Origin: Clostridium sp. AF15-31
GTDB taxonomy: Bacteria > Bacillota > Clostridia > Lachnospirales > Lachnospiraceae
Assembly: GCF_003461625.1 (NCBI RefSeq)
Contig: NZ_QTXL01000002.1
Coordinates: 409,992-473,991 of the forward strand
Length of the DNA stretch: 64,000 bases
Direction of reading: 5' to 3'
The notes below the pieces were generated by a model. It had not been told where the DNA came from. It did no database searches and saw nothing but the letters and a program-made list of their open reading frames with translations. A program made the position numbers and the translations under genes. Positions within the stretch are counted from its first letter, which is position 1. Every line of letters begins with the position of its first letter. Positions 43,879 to 53,267 of the stretch are shown here, piece after piece.

Positions 43879-44580
43879 TTATACGTTCACATATGTTCCT
43901 GTAAAACCACCGGTAACGGCCTTTACAATACTGTCTTCACCATTTAAGCCGAATAACATCATCGGCATTTTGTTTTCCATTGCAAGAACTGCAGATGCAA
44001 GATCGATAACTCCAAGCTTATTATCAACAATGTCTTTCATCTGCATGCTGTCATATTTCTTTGCATTTGGATTTGTCTTAGGGTCACTGTCATATACGCC
44101 GTCAATTGCTTTTGCAGATAAGACTACATCTGCCTTTACTTCAACCGCCATAAGAACAGTTGCCATATCTGTTGAGAAATACGGATGTCCGATTCCTCCG
44201 GCAAAGAAAACAACTTCTCCCTGCTCCATATATTCTACAGCTTTATCACGGTTGAACAGCTCTGTCATTGTTCCACATGCAAATGGTGTCATGATATGTG
44301 ATTTGATTCCAAATACACGAAAAGCATCTGCGGTATAGATACAGTTCATAACAGTTGCAAGCATGCCGATTGAATCTGCTTTTACACGATCCATATTTTC
44401 TGAGGTTCTGCCACGCCAGAAATTACCACCACCGATTACTACACAAAGCTGGATTCCTTTATCCAGGATCTTCTTCACCTGTCCGGCAACATCATATACA
44501 GTCTTTTCATCAAAGCCATGCTTTTTTTCTCCGGCAAGTGCTTCTCCACTAAGTTTCAATAACACTCTGTTCATTTCCAT
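43879..44580 (-). CDS. pyrH: UMP kinase
   Basis: This hexameric amino-acid-kinase-fold enzyme converts UMP to UDP. Its 233 residues have LLKLSGEALAG, VVIGGGNFWRGR, the effector loop ADSIGMLATVMN, and GGIGHPYFSTDMA. It is first in the operon, with a promoter directly upstream. Confidence 0.97.
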   Translation of the reverse strand: MEMNRVLLKLSGEALAGEKKHGFDEKTVYDVAGQVKKILDKGIQLCVVIGGGNFWRGRTSENMDRVKADSIGMLATVMNCIYTADAFRVFGIKSHIMTPFACGTMTELFNRDKAVEYMEQGEVVFFAGGIGHPYFSTDMATVLMAVEVKADVVLSAKAIDGVYDSDPKTNPNAKKYDSMQMKDIVDNKLGVIDLASAVLAMENKMPMMLFGLNGEDSIVKAVTGGFTGTYVNV

Positions 44581-44620
44581 AATTGTAACCTCTTATGTTT
44601 TCTCAAAATTTTTCTATCCT

Positions 44621-44648
44621 AGTATAGCACAATATAACTATATTTCAA
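44621..44648 (-). promoter_or_regulatory. promoter of the pyrH-polC operon
   Basis: On the minus strand TTGAAA and TATACT are separated by 16 bp, about 40 nt before the pyrH start. Confidence 0.7.
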
Positions 44649-44706
44649 ACAGGAAGTTGGAAAGATTTTATTCAAATTATCGTAGCTCCGGATCTGTTCT
44701 CCATAA

Positions 44707-44751
44707 CAAAAAGAACACCACAAAATCTGACTGGTTTCATGATGTTCTTTC
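44707..44751 (-). terminator. terminator after the LCP gene
   Basis: On the minus strand AAGAACA and TGTTCTT pair, with a long loop of about 27 nt, followed by TTTGTTAT. Confidence 0.6.
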
Positions 44752-44773
44752 GTTTCTGATATGTTTCTATATA

Positions 44774-45991
44774 CTATTTATTAACGATTGAATCCGGATC
44801 ATCTTCTACTGTAAACGTATCCAGATCGATCTGGTTATAATATCCTGTATCGTTGATAATATTTGCACTGATATTTTTAACTGTCTGGGATGGAACATAA
44901 TCATAATCGTTAAACAGATATCTGTGAAGAACAACTACATTGTTCTCCAGATCTCCTGCTACAACCAGACTTCCCTTACTTCCAAGTGTTGGTGTTGACC
45001 ATGTAAATGGAAAACCGGTTGAGGATTCCAGTTTGTAATTGAAGCAGTTCGTTGCAAGATCCATAATCTCTTTCTTTGTAAGGCTGGAGCTGATATCATC
45101 TACAACTACATTCAGACAGTCATTTAACTTGGAGATTCCGGCACTCTTTGCCTTTTCGATCATAAGGCTGATAACCTTTCTCTGTCTCCATGCTCTGGTG
45201 ATATCACCCTGGTCTGTACTTCGGATTCTTGCATATGCGGTAGCCTGAACACCATCGAGATGTACAACACCTGTATCATATACATACGTAGACGGGATGC
45301 CATTGACTCTCTGCTGTTCATCGATACACTGATTCAGCTTGTCAAGCTCGCTGGACTTCAATTCGATATCAAGACCGCCAAGTGCATCGATTGCTTCTGT
45401 CAATGCCTTGAAGTTTACAGTTACATAAGCTGTAATATTCAGGTCAAGGTTCTTGTTCAATGTATTGATCGCCTCTGAAGCTCCGCCATAAGCATAAGCA
45501 TGTGTGGCCTTCTCATAGCTCTTGGAATCATTTGCAAGCTCCAAATATGTGTCACGATATACAGAAGACATCTTAACCTCCTGTGTATCATTGTTAATGC
45601 TTACAATGATGATTGCATCGGATCGTGCTCCGCTTTCTACCATATCAATATCACGGCTATCTACACCGAATAATGCGATCGTTGTATAACCGGTCATCTT
45701 CTTTACGGTTTCTTCTGCAAGGTCATCATTCACCTTAACGTCTTTTAACTCTTCAAAATTCATTTTATTAAATGCTGAATTGATATAAGCATTTACAAAA
45801 AGGACACCTCCAAGAATGATCACCAGTATTTCTGCTATAAGTGCAATGATCCATGGTTTGTTTTTACTCTTTTTCTTCTTTTTTCCGGAAGATCTGCGCT
45901 CAGCAGATTTTTTCTGTGCCCGCTTTGCTGCTGTATCTTCCATATCATCATAATCGTCGAAATCTTCATCGCTAAAAATATTATCGCTCAT
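44774..45991 (-). CDS. LytR-CpsA-Psr (LCP) family cell-wall polymer ligase
   Basis: This 405-residue protein has an acidic, then Lys/Arg-rich cytoplasmic N-terminus, one transmembrane helix near residues 48-70 (PWIIALIAEILVIILGGVLF) and an external LCP domain: ALFGVDSRD, ARSDAIIIVSIN, SVYRDTYLEL, AYAYGGASEAINTLN, AYARIRSTDQGDITRAWRQ. These enzymes attach teichoic acids or polysaccharides from lipid carrier to peptidoglycan. It is monocistronic with its own terminator. Confidence 0.92.
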   Translation of the reverse strand: MSDNIFSDEDFDDYDDMEDTAAKRAQKKSAERRSSGKKKKKSKNKPWIIALIAEILVIILGGVLFVNAYINSAFNKMNFEELKDVKVNDDLAEETVKKMTGYTTIALFGVDSRDIDMVESGARSDAIIIVSINNDTQEVKMSSVYRDTYLELANDSKSYEKATHAYAYGGASEAINTLNKNLDLNITAYVTVNFKALTEAIDALGGLDIELKSSELDKLNQCIDEQQRVNGIPSTYVYDTGVVHLDGVQATAYARIRSTDQGDITRAWRQRKVISLMIEKAKSAGISKLNDCLNVVVDDISSSLTKKEIMDLATNCFNYKLESSTGFPFTWSTPTLGSKGSLVVAGDLENNVVVLHRYLFNDYDYVPSQTVKNISANIINDTGYYNQIDLDTFTVEDDPDSIVNK

Positions 45992-46153
45992 TATTCATTC
46001 TCCTATACGTTTGTGTATATGTTTCATCTCAACAGAACTATTTTTCGTACAAAATGTCAATTTTCCACGAACAAACAAGGTGTATTCTACTACAAATAAT
46101 ATTCAAATTCAACCTGTTCATAAAAATATAACATTTACGCCGGACTGTCTTCT

Positions 46154-46963
46154 TTATTCGCCCAGGATTAATTTGTCAATAACCGGAACCAGACCATCTT
46201 CGTCATTTGAGAGTGTTACATAATCTGCATGTTCCTTTACGATCTCCTGTGCATTTGCCATCGCCACACCGACACCCGCATATTCGATCATCGTCAGATC
46301 GTTATATCCATCTCCGCAGGCAACCAGATTCTTTACATCCATGTGCAGATATTCCAGAAGCTTTTCAAGGGATGTTGCCTTATGCACACCCTTTGGCATG
46401 ATCTCAACAAAGAAAGGCTCGGAACGGAAAACAGTAACCGAATCTCCATACAGGGCTACCAGCTCCTGCTCCACCTGTTCTGCAACATCCGGTTCTGCTG
46501 TCAGCAGGCACTTATTGATCGGGAAGTCAATAAAGGAACGAAAATCCTCCACCTGTACGATCTCCATACGATTGATCCTTGCCTCAAGACTCATATAATC
46601 ATCAACCGGGGTTCCTGTTACAACGACGTCATCCTTATAAGTCACCATCCCAATCTTTTTCTCAACACAGTAATCATATATTTTTCTTGCGATCTCATTA
46701 TCTACACATGCCTGATATGCGATCTCACCTGTTTTGTAATTCACGATACGTCCGCCATTGAATGCCAGCACATATCCACCATACTGATTCAGTTCCAGTT
46801 CATCCGCAATCTTCCGGATTCCAGGCAGCGGCCGTCCGGATGCAATTGCCACAACATGTCCTTTTTTCTGGATCTCCATGATCTTATCCAGTGTAAGCTT
46901 TGTGATCTCTTTTTTCGAATTAGTCAATGTACCATCAATATCAAGTGCTATTATCTTCTTCAT
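46154..46963 (-). CDS. Cof-type HAD-superfamily phosphatase
   Basis: This 269-residue cytoplasmic hydrolase has motif I ALDIDGTLTNSKKEI, motif II ASGRPLPG, a C2 cap insertion in the middle, motif III lysine (KATSLEKLLEYL) and motif IV CGDGYNDLTMIEYAG. Members dephosphorylate sugar phosphates, FMN or similar small molecules; the substrate here cannot be deduced. Confidence 0.9.
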   Translation of the reverse strand: MKKIIALDIDGTLTNSKKEITKLTLDKIMEIQKKGHVVAIASGRPLPGIRKIADELELNQYGGYVLAFNGGRIVNYKTGEIAYQACVDNEIARKIYDYCVEKKIGMVTYKDDVVVTGTPVDDYMSLEARINRMEIVQVEDFRSFIDFPINKCLLTAEPDVAEQVEQELVALYGDSVTVFRSEPFFVEIMPKGVHKATSLEKLLEYLHMDVKNLVACGDGYNDLTMIEYAGVGVAMANAQEIVKEHADYVTLSNDEDGLVPVIDKLILGE

Positions 46964-47142
46964 CTTGTTATCTCCACGTTTATCTTCAATTTGTAATGAT
47001 CAAGTTGATAATATATAGTAGTTTCACCTCTTTGTCCAGTAGTTTACCCGAAAAAATGCGATTCTATTGTAATTGACGGTGCGATTGTATTATAATAATC
47101 AATCATAAATGCATCTTTTTTATTAAATTTCGGAGTTTTGGC

Positions 47143-47556
47143 ATGAATTATACGATCTATATAAAAGAAAAAAATCTGGCACCAAATATAAAAGCGGCTG
47201 TTCATGAATATATCAAGCGGCTGTCACCTTTCTGTAAAGCTACAGTCTGCTGTGCAGGCAAAAAAAAAGCTGCCTTTGCAGGCAGCGATATCAATATCCT
47301 GATCACCCCTGACCAGACAGGCAAGCACACGATCTCTTCCGAAGCCTTTGCCCGAATGATCTCTGACTATGCCTTGGGCGGATATTCAAAAATCAGTTAT
47401 TTTATTGGATTTTCTCCGGATGATCTGCCGATTTTATCCGATCAGATCTTTTCTGTTTCCAGTATGACATTATCTAACGAGATCTGCCTGATTGCCTTTA
47501 CGGAACAGCTCTATCGTGCCTATACCATCAATAACAACATTACTTATCACAAATAA
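47143..47556 (+). CDS. RlmH-like SPOUT protein: keeps catalytic tail, SAM loop lost
   Basis: This 137-residue protein aligns over its full length with RlmH (23S rRNA pseudouridine-1915 N3-methyltransferase). HEYIKRLSPF and the C-terminal EQLYRAYTINNNITYHK match the tail of true RlmH. But the SAM-binding loop GGSLG is replaced by GFSPDD and the HQLMR helix by NEICLIA. It should therefore not bind SAM alone. It is convergent with the other rlmH-like gene, and their 3' ends overlap by 17 bp. A partnership with that protein is inferred. It has its own plus-strand start; promoter not assigned. Confidence 0.8.
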   Translation: MNYTIYIKEKNLAPNIKAAVHEYIKRLSPFCKATVCCAGKKKAAFAGSDINILITPDQTGKHTISSEAFARMISDYALGGYSKISYFIGFSPDDLPILSDQIFSVSSMTLSNEICLIAFTEQLYRAYTINNNITYHK

Positions 47557-47998
47557 TACGGATCTGGTCAAGCAACATGACACGCATCAACTGATGCGGG
47601 AATGTCATATCCGAAAAACTCATTTTCACATCTGCACGTCTGATAAGTTCGTTTGAAGTTCCCAGAGAACCACCGATCAGAAAGGATACTGCTTCATATT
47701 CCCGCTCTTCTGCCTGACGTATGATTGCCGCAAATTGTTCGGTTGTATATTTTTTACCTTCTATGCAAAGAGCGATCACAAAATCATTTTTGCCGATACT
47801 TGCAAGACTGTTTCTGCTTTCTGTTTCAATGATCTTCTGCTTTACAGCATCGGATGCATTCTTCGGTATTTTCTCATCCTCACTCTGAATGATCTCTACC
47901 CGGTTCTTTTTGTTGATCTGTTTACAGAGTTCCTGTATCTGACTGCTATAATATTCTTCTTTTATCTTTCCAACACATATGATCTTGAACAGCATCAT
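47540..47998 (-). CDS. rlmH: RlmH (23S rRNA m3-pseudouridine-1915 methyltransferase) lacking the usual C-terminal tail
   Basis: This 152-residue SPOUT protein has FKIICVGKIKEEYYSSQI, DFVIALCIEGK, SFLIGGSLGTSNELIRRADV (SAM loop) and MTFPHQLMR. Normal RlmH continues EQIYRAF, then about 10 residues ending YHK; here it ends VMLLDQIRIICDK. The other two frames after this point do not restore the tail, so a single frameshift does not explain the loss. The last codons are the antisense of the convergent paralog's end. It lies 13 bp after the symporter gene on the same strand. Confidence 0.88.
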   Translation of the reverse strand: MMLFKIICVGKIKEEYYSSQIQELCKQINKKNRVEIIQSEDEKIPKNASDAVKQKIIETESRNSLASIGKNDFVIALCIEGKKYTTEQFAAIIRQAEEREYEAVSFLIGGSLGTSNELIRRADVKMSFSDMTFPHQLMRVMLLDQIRIICDK

Positions 47999-48011
47999 GC
48001 ATCTCCATTTT

Positions 48012-49460
48012 CTATCTCTGATCCAGCTTTATCTGGTCAAACAATTTCTTTTCCGCTTCATTTTTCTTATGCGTAAACATACTGACAATGATCGTTACCG
48101 CCAAAGCAAATACAAAGGACGCAGTTCCCGCACTCAGTTCTGTTGATACCGCCAGTGTATTTCCTTCTATCATCGGTACAAAATACCAGACAGAACAAAC
48201 CGCAAGCCCTGTAAACAGTCCTGCAAAAATTCCCGGTCTGCTTGCTGCTCGCCAGACAACTGCCAATATACATGGAGCTGCCATTGCAGATGCATACTCC
48301 CATGAAACCGTGATCAGTTTCTGATACTCCGGCTTCCATATACCGACGATCACCAGTAATGCGCCTGAAAGAATAACCAGCAGGCCTATATCTGCCACAT
48401 TCTGCTGTTTTTCATTCCTGATCCATTTCATTTTTGGCAGAAGTCCCCGAGCTACTTCCATACTCATTGCAAATATACGCTCGGTCAGACACAACAGCGT
48501 AATAACCAAAACTCCAAGTATAACATATCGGATCTCTGTCGGAACTTCCAGCTTATGACATAAGGCTGCAATATAAGTCCGGAGCAGTTCGTCAATTCCA
48601 GAATCAAGCGTCACCTTTAACGGATAGATACATACTGCATTTAACAATGACCAGACACTGATCACAACAATCATCACGCCTGTATACAGGATTGACAACA
48701 CCCGTCCACGATCCAGCTCATGACTGTCCTTTGCTTCAAATGCTCCATTAAATAAAAATGGAAGTCCAAGACAGCCAAGTCCCATACCGACCATGGATAT
48801 AATATATGTAACACCGGTCTGTGTGCCGTTATAATACAGAATATTCAGATATACACTAGTTCCGCCCTTCATATGCAGCTTTCCATAAATATCGAGAAGC
48901 TCCGATGGTTTATTTACCATAAACAAACTGATGACCAGCACAAAGAATACAAACAGCAATATTATATAGAAGATACTCCTTATTACACTTCTTACTTTAT
49001 TTCCGAGTATACACATATAAATGCTTAAGCTCACCACGATTCCTACGGCAACCCAGTGATATTCCATGCCAACCGTCTTGCTGATCACCTTACTCCCATA
49101 TTCCAGCAATGCTGCAGTCATAGACAGAAGGATCAGCAGCCATACAACAAGAAAGCTGTCCTTTAATATAACCGACCGGTATCTGTCATATAAAAATTCC
49201 CACATACTTCCGATGGTCTTCTGGGAAAGATCCCGATAAGAACGGAGCCGCTTTACCAGAAACAACCAGGCAAATGTTGTACCGACAAACAGACCAATAT
49301 TGATAACACACACACCGGCTCCATATACTCCGATCACCGGCGGCAGCAGGACCAATGACCAGAGCAGCATCTCTGCCATTGAATTATTTCCAGCCAGCAG
49401 TGCCCCGTTTAATGTATTTTGATCATTCTGAAATAAATATTTTCTTTTGCTTCTGCTCAT
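48012..49460 (-). CDS. sodium:solute symporter family transporter
   Basis: This 482-residue membrane protein has about 13 transmembrane helices in the LeuT-like arrangement of the SSS family: LRSYRDLSQKTIGSMWEFL near helix 2-3, GLGCLGLPFLFN, MSMEVARGLLPK. The N-terminal cytoplasmic stretch is basic and the C-terminus charged (KKNEAEKKLF). Substrate is unknown; proline, pantothenate or sugar-acid transporters share the fold. It precedes rlmH by 13 bp. Confidence 0.72.
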   Translation of the reverse strand: MSRSKRKYLFQNDQNTLNGALLAGNNSMAEMLLWSLVLLPPVIGVYGAGVCVINIGLFVGTTFAWLFLVKRLRSYRDLSQKTIGSMWEFLYDRYRSVILKDSFLVVWLLILLSMTAALLEYGSKVISKTVGMEYHWVAVGIVVSLSIYMCILGNKVRSVIRSIFYIILLFVFFVLVISLFMVNKPSELLDIYGKLHMKGGTSVYLNILYYNGTQTGVTYIISMVGMGLGCLGLPFLFNGAFEAKDSHELDRGRVLSILYTGVMIVVISVWSLLNAVCIYPLKVTLDSGIDELLRTYIAALCHKLEVPTEIRYVILGVLVITLLCLTERIFAMSMEVARGLLPKMKWIRNEKQQNVADIGLLVILSGALLVIVGIWKPEYQKLITVSWEYASAMAAPCILAVVWRAASRPGIFAGLFTGLAVCSVWYFVPMIEGNTLAVSTELSAGTASFVFALAVTIIVSMFTHKKNEAEKKLFDQIKLDQR

Positions 49461-49737
49461 ATCAAAGACTCCTTCAAACCCACCCGGGTTCCGATCATTT
49501 TTTACTGCTTTATGTTCTCACTATCCGCTTCTTCGTGTCAAGTCTCTTTTTATATAATTTTTCTATATTTCTTTTTTATTTCTATTATATTATTACAAAT
49601 TTGTAAGCATCCTAATAAAAAATATAGAACAAGAAAACTATCTATGTTATAATATCCAAGCATGTAAATTTTATTTTACATGGTTATTACATGATTTTAA
49701 CATTTATTCAGAAGGTAATTTTTATTCACAGGAGGAT

Positions 49738-51735
49738 ATGGAAGTGGACTTTTTTTCAATTCTGACTTTACTTGGAGGTGTAGGACTGTTCCTGTTTGGA
49801 ATGAACATGATGGGCGATTCCCTGAAGAATCTGGCAGGAGGAAGTCTGGAACGGATACTTGAAAAACTGACGACTGGTAAGAGTCAGGCAACCGGCGCGA
49901 TTAAGGGCTTTGGTCTTGGTACCGGTGTAACAGCGATCATTCAGAGTTCTGCAGCAACTACGATCATGCTGATCGGTTTTGTAAATGCCGGTATCATGAA
50001 GCTTGGTCAGGCGATCCCTGTTGTATTTGGTGCCAATGTCGGTAGTACCGCAACCGCACAGATTTTACGTCTTGGTGATCTTGGCGAAGATATGTTTATT
50101 CTTAAATTATTAAAACCTTCTTCTTTTGCACCCGTTCTGATCGGTATTGGTGCTTTTATCATTCTGTTTGCCCATAAGAAAAAACATAAAGATATCGCCG
50201 GTATCTTAGTCGGTCTTGGTATCTTATTCCTTGGTATGAATACAATGGAAGCTGTGTTCGCTCCTTTAAAAGAATCTGAAGCATTCCAGAATCTGTTCAT
50301 TTCTTTCAGTAATCCACTCCTTGGTATCCTGATTGGTCTTGTCTTAACAGCGATCATCCAGAGCTCCTCTGCTTCAGTCGGTATCCTTCAGGCATTATCC
50401 TCAACAGGAGTTGTTTCCTATGGTTCTGCGATCCCTATTATTATCGGTATTAATATAGGAAAATGTTTCGCCATCCTGCTCGGCAGTATCGGTGCAAACA
50501 AAAAGGCAAAACGTGTTGCCATGTCCTATCTGTTATTTAATATTATCGGTGCGATTTTCTTCGTTGTTGTGATCTATGGACTTCAGTTGTTTATCACCTT
50601 CCCATTCATAGATAAGATCATCAACCGTGGTGTAATTGCAAACCTACATTTTATGTTTAACTTTATCATTGCGATCCTGCTGCTTCCATTCGCAAATAAG
50701 ATCGCAGATCTGACCGGTAAGATCATCGGCGACGATAAAGAATCCAAAATTGACAAAGAGCTTGCATCTCTCGATCCAATGCTTCTTGATACACCAAACA
50801 TTGCTCTTACCCAGGCGCAGAAGGTAATGTTCTCCATGACAGACTCCATCAAGGAAAACTTCGAACTCGGAAGTCAGTTATTATCGGAATATAATGAAGA
50901 AACTGCTGGAAAACTTCTTGAAAATGAGATGTTCATTGATAAATGTGAAAGTGCGTTAAACGAATATCTGTTAAAGATTACCTCCAAGCGGCTGCATTCA
51001 TCCGAACGAAAGCTGGCATCTGAATTATTAAACAGTGTCAGTGACCTGGAACGAATCGGTGACCACTGTGAAAATCTTCTGATCGTCGGCAGAAAGATCA
51101 CCGATGAAAAAATCTCCTTCTCCACACAGGGAACCATGGAGATCAATACGCTCTTACAGGCTACAGCCAATATCATTGATACAACCTTTATGGCATTCAA
51201 AAACGATGATTTAACGGCTGTCTCCCGTATCGAGCCGCTTGCTCAGTCAATCACAGAGGTAAAAGAGATCATCAAAGATCACCATGTTATCCGTTTACAG
51301 ACCGGAGACTGCGATATCGACGGTGGTTTTGCTCTTGTAGATATCCTGACCAGTCTGGATCGTATCGGAAGTCACTGTTCTAATATCGGACTTCATATTG
51401 CAAAGAAATTAACTACAGATTCCTTTGACGAAATGCACGGTCATATCTACACAAATGGATATAAGACCTCCGAAGAATATAAAGCACTCTACTGCTACTA
51501 CATGTCTCTGTACTCTGATCCGATCACCGAAAAGTATAAGGCGAGCCTGCCAGAGCTGGAACATAAGATCTCGCAATCAGATGCAAATAAATCTTCTGCT
51601 CCGAAATCTGTGGATCTGAACACAGCTAAGGCAGATAAAAACGAACAGCAGACAAAAAAAGAGCCTAAATTAAAAGAGATCAAGAAGACAAAGATTGAAA
51701 AAGTAAAACAGAAAAAAGACTCTAAGAAAAAATAA
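49738..51735 (+). CDS. Na/Pi-cotransporter II family protein with PhoU-like domain
   Basis: This 665-residue protein has two inverted transporter repeats, each with the QSS signature: VTAIIQSSAATTIMLIGFVN and LTAIIQSSSASVGILQALSS. About eight helices are followed by a cytoplasmic PhoU-like region (residues about 350-570: ENFELGSQLLSEYNEET, LERIGDHCENLLI) and a Lys-rich low-complexity tail. It should import phosphate with sodium. A terminator follows. Confidence 0.9.
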   Translation: MEVDFFSILTLLGGVGLFLFGMNMMGDSLKNLAGGSLERILEKLTTGKSQATGAIKGFGLGTGVTAIIQSSAATTIMLIGFVNAGIMKLGQAIPVVFGANVGSTATAQILRLGDLGEDMFILKLLKPSSFAPVLIGIGAFIILFAHKKKHKDIAGILVGLGILFLGMNTMEAVFAPLKESEAFQNLFISFSNPLLGILIGLVLTAIIQSSSASVGILQALSSTGVVSYGSAIPIIIGINIGKCFAILLGSIGANKKAKRVAMSYLLFNIIGAIFFVVVIYGLQLFITFPFIDKIINRGVIANLHFMFNFIIAILLLPFANKIADLTGKIIGDDKESKIDKELASLDPMLLDTPNIALTQAQKVMFSMTDSIKENFELGSQLLSEYNEETAGKLLENEMFIDKCESALNEYLLKITSKRLHSSERKLASELLNSVSDLERIGDHCENLLIVGRKITDEKISFSTQGTMEINTLLQATANIIDTTFMAFKNDDLTAVSRIEPLAQSITEVKEIIKDHHVIRLQTGDCDIDGGFALVDILTSLDRIGSHCSNIGLHIAKKLTTDSFDEMHGHIYTNGYKTSEEYKALYCYYMSLYSDPITEKYKASLPELEHKISQSDANKSSAPKSVDLNTAKADKNEQQTKKEPKLKEIKKTKIEKVKQKKDSKKK

Positions 51736-51760
51736 AGATTATTCTGATAATAAGCATTAT

Positions 51761-51819
51761 AAAAAGATACTCTGATCACGGGATTACACTGGTCCTTTGC
51801 TTTCAGAGTATCTTTTTTA
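51761..51819 (+). terminator. terminator of the Na/Pi transporter gene
   Basis: AAAGATACTCTGA pairs with TCAGAGTATCTTT, a 13-bp stem around a long loop, followed by TTTTT. Confidence 0.85.
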
Positions 51820-51901
51820 TTTCCTTTTATTCTTTAATACTGCATTTTATTATTATTTGATCTTGTATATCGTTTAGACAGATATACATAATGACTCTAT
51901 C

Positions 51902-52549
51902 TCAATCACGGCTTTCAATTACAATTAATAATCCGGATTCAAATTCGATTAGACCGCACTCTGCAATCAGCTCATTGCTGACGCCGATGCTTTCTCCAAG
52001 CTTCAATGTAAGCCCCTGTGCATTATAATAAAAACCCTGAAGTGTTACACCGGTCACCTGTTCCGTATATGGAAGCAGTGACACATATCTGTATGCATCG
52101 GTACGCTTCACGATATGTTGGTGTGCTGTCATCGTGATCCTGTTATGCTCGTCGATCAGATATGCCGATATTCCGAACTCTGCAAACTGCTTTAATAAGC
52201 CAATATTGGCAAGAGTATGATCCATACGGGTTCCGGTTGCTCCAACCAGAATTACTTCATCCGGTCTGATCTCCTGCTCCAGTATATAAGAAATCGCAAC
52301 ATGGGTATCTGTAAAATCCTTATGTGTATCCAGATCCAGAAATTCTGTCTTTTCCCGATATGATGCTACAATATCTGTCTTTGCCGAATCAAAATCTCCA
52401 ATAACCAGATCCGGAAGTATGTCACATTCCTGACAGATTTCAAGTCCTTTATCACATGCTATTATTTTTTGAAAATCATAATCGGAAAGAACCGTTTCAA
52501 GCACTTTTTTTGAAACGGTTCCTCCTGTAACAACTAAATATCGATTCAT
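51902..52549 (-). CDS. thiN: thiamine diphosphokinase
   Basis: This 215-residue protein makes thiamine diphosphate from thiamine and ATP. It has VTGGTVSKKVLE, LVIGDFDSAKTD, LDTHKDFTDTHVAISY, GATGTRMDHTLANIGLL and a C-terminal beta-domain (LPYTEQVTGVTLQGFYY). It is last in the priA-thiN operon. Confidence 0.92.
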   Translation of the reverse strand: MNRYLVVTGGTVSKKVLETVLSDYDFQKIIACDKGLEICQECDILPDLVIGDFDSAKTDIVASYREKTEFLDLDTHKDFTDTHVAISYILEQEIRPDEVILVGATGTRMDHTLANIGLLKQFAEFGISAYLIDEHNRITMTAHQHIVKRTDAYRYVSLLPYTEQVTGVTLQGFYYNAQGLTLKLGESIGVSNELIAECGLIEFESGLLIVIESRD

Positions 52550-52607
52550 ATATCCTGTTACCTGTTCCGGCAGACAGCAGATCTGCTTTCTGCCTTTTTA
52601 TTACTTT

Positions 52608-53267
52608 CTATTGTATTTCTGAAAAAATCTTATGGAAGGCTTTTACATTCTCAACCTTATCTCCCTTGAATACTGCAGATCCGGCAACTAATACATTTGC
52701 ACCTGCCTGAATGATCTCAGCCACATTAGAAAGAGTGACACCGCCGTCTACCTGAATATCTGTCTGAAGTCCACGGCTGTTTAACAGTGCTCTGGTCTCT
52801 GTAATCTTCCGAAGGGAAGATGGAATAAACTTCTGCCCTCCAAAGCCCGGATTTACTGACATGATCAGAATCATATCTACATCCTCTAATACATAATCAA
52901 GTACCGATAATGGTGTTGCAGGATTTAATGCAACTCCGGCTTTCATTCCCAGCTCTTTTATGGCTGCGATGGTTCTGTGAAGGTGCTTGCAGGCTTCTGC
53001 ATGTACTGTTACGATATCTGCTCCACAATTCTTATAATCCTGTAAGAAACGCACCGGTTCATCAATCATAAGATGAACATCAAACACCTTATCAGATACC
53101 GGACGAACACTCTTGATAACCGGTGCTCCAAATGAAATATTCGGCACAAAGGACCCATCCATAACATCCAGATGAATATATTCACTTCCTGCCTGATCTA
53201 TGATCTGTATATCTTCTGCCAGATGTCCAAAATCCGCAGACAATACTGATGGGGACAGCTTTAACAT
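52608..53267 (-). CDS. rpe: ribulose-phosphate 3-epimerase
   Basis: This TIM-barrel enzyme interconverts ribulose-5-P and xylulose-5-P. It has LSPSVLSADFGHL, HLDVMDGSFVPNISFG, VHLMIDEP, MSVNPGFGGQKFI and VDGGV. The start ATG at 53267 overlaps the rsgA stop (TAATG) with GAGGAA 6 nt upstream. Confidence 0.96.
   Translation of the reverse strand: MLKLSPSVLSADFGHLAEDIQIIDQAGSEYIHLDVMDGSFVPNISFGAPVIKSVRPVSDKVFDVHLMIDEPVRFLQDYKNCGADIVTVHAEACKHLHRTIAAIKELGMKAGVALNPATPLSVLDYVLEDVDMILIMSVNPGFGGQKFIPSSLRKITETRALLNSRGLQTDIQVDGGVTLSNVAEIIQAGANVLVAGSAVFKGDKVENVKAFHKIFSEIQ

Noticed and set aside
47540..47998. Frameshift sequencing error at the 3' end of rlmH
   Set aside because: The other two minus-strand frames after DQI read TRSVLF... 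and PDPYYL-stop, neither giving YRAF...YHK, so one indel would not restore the tail.
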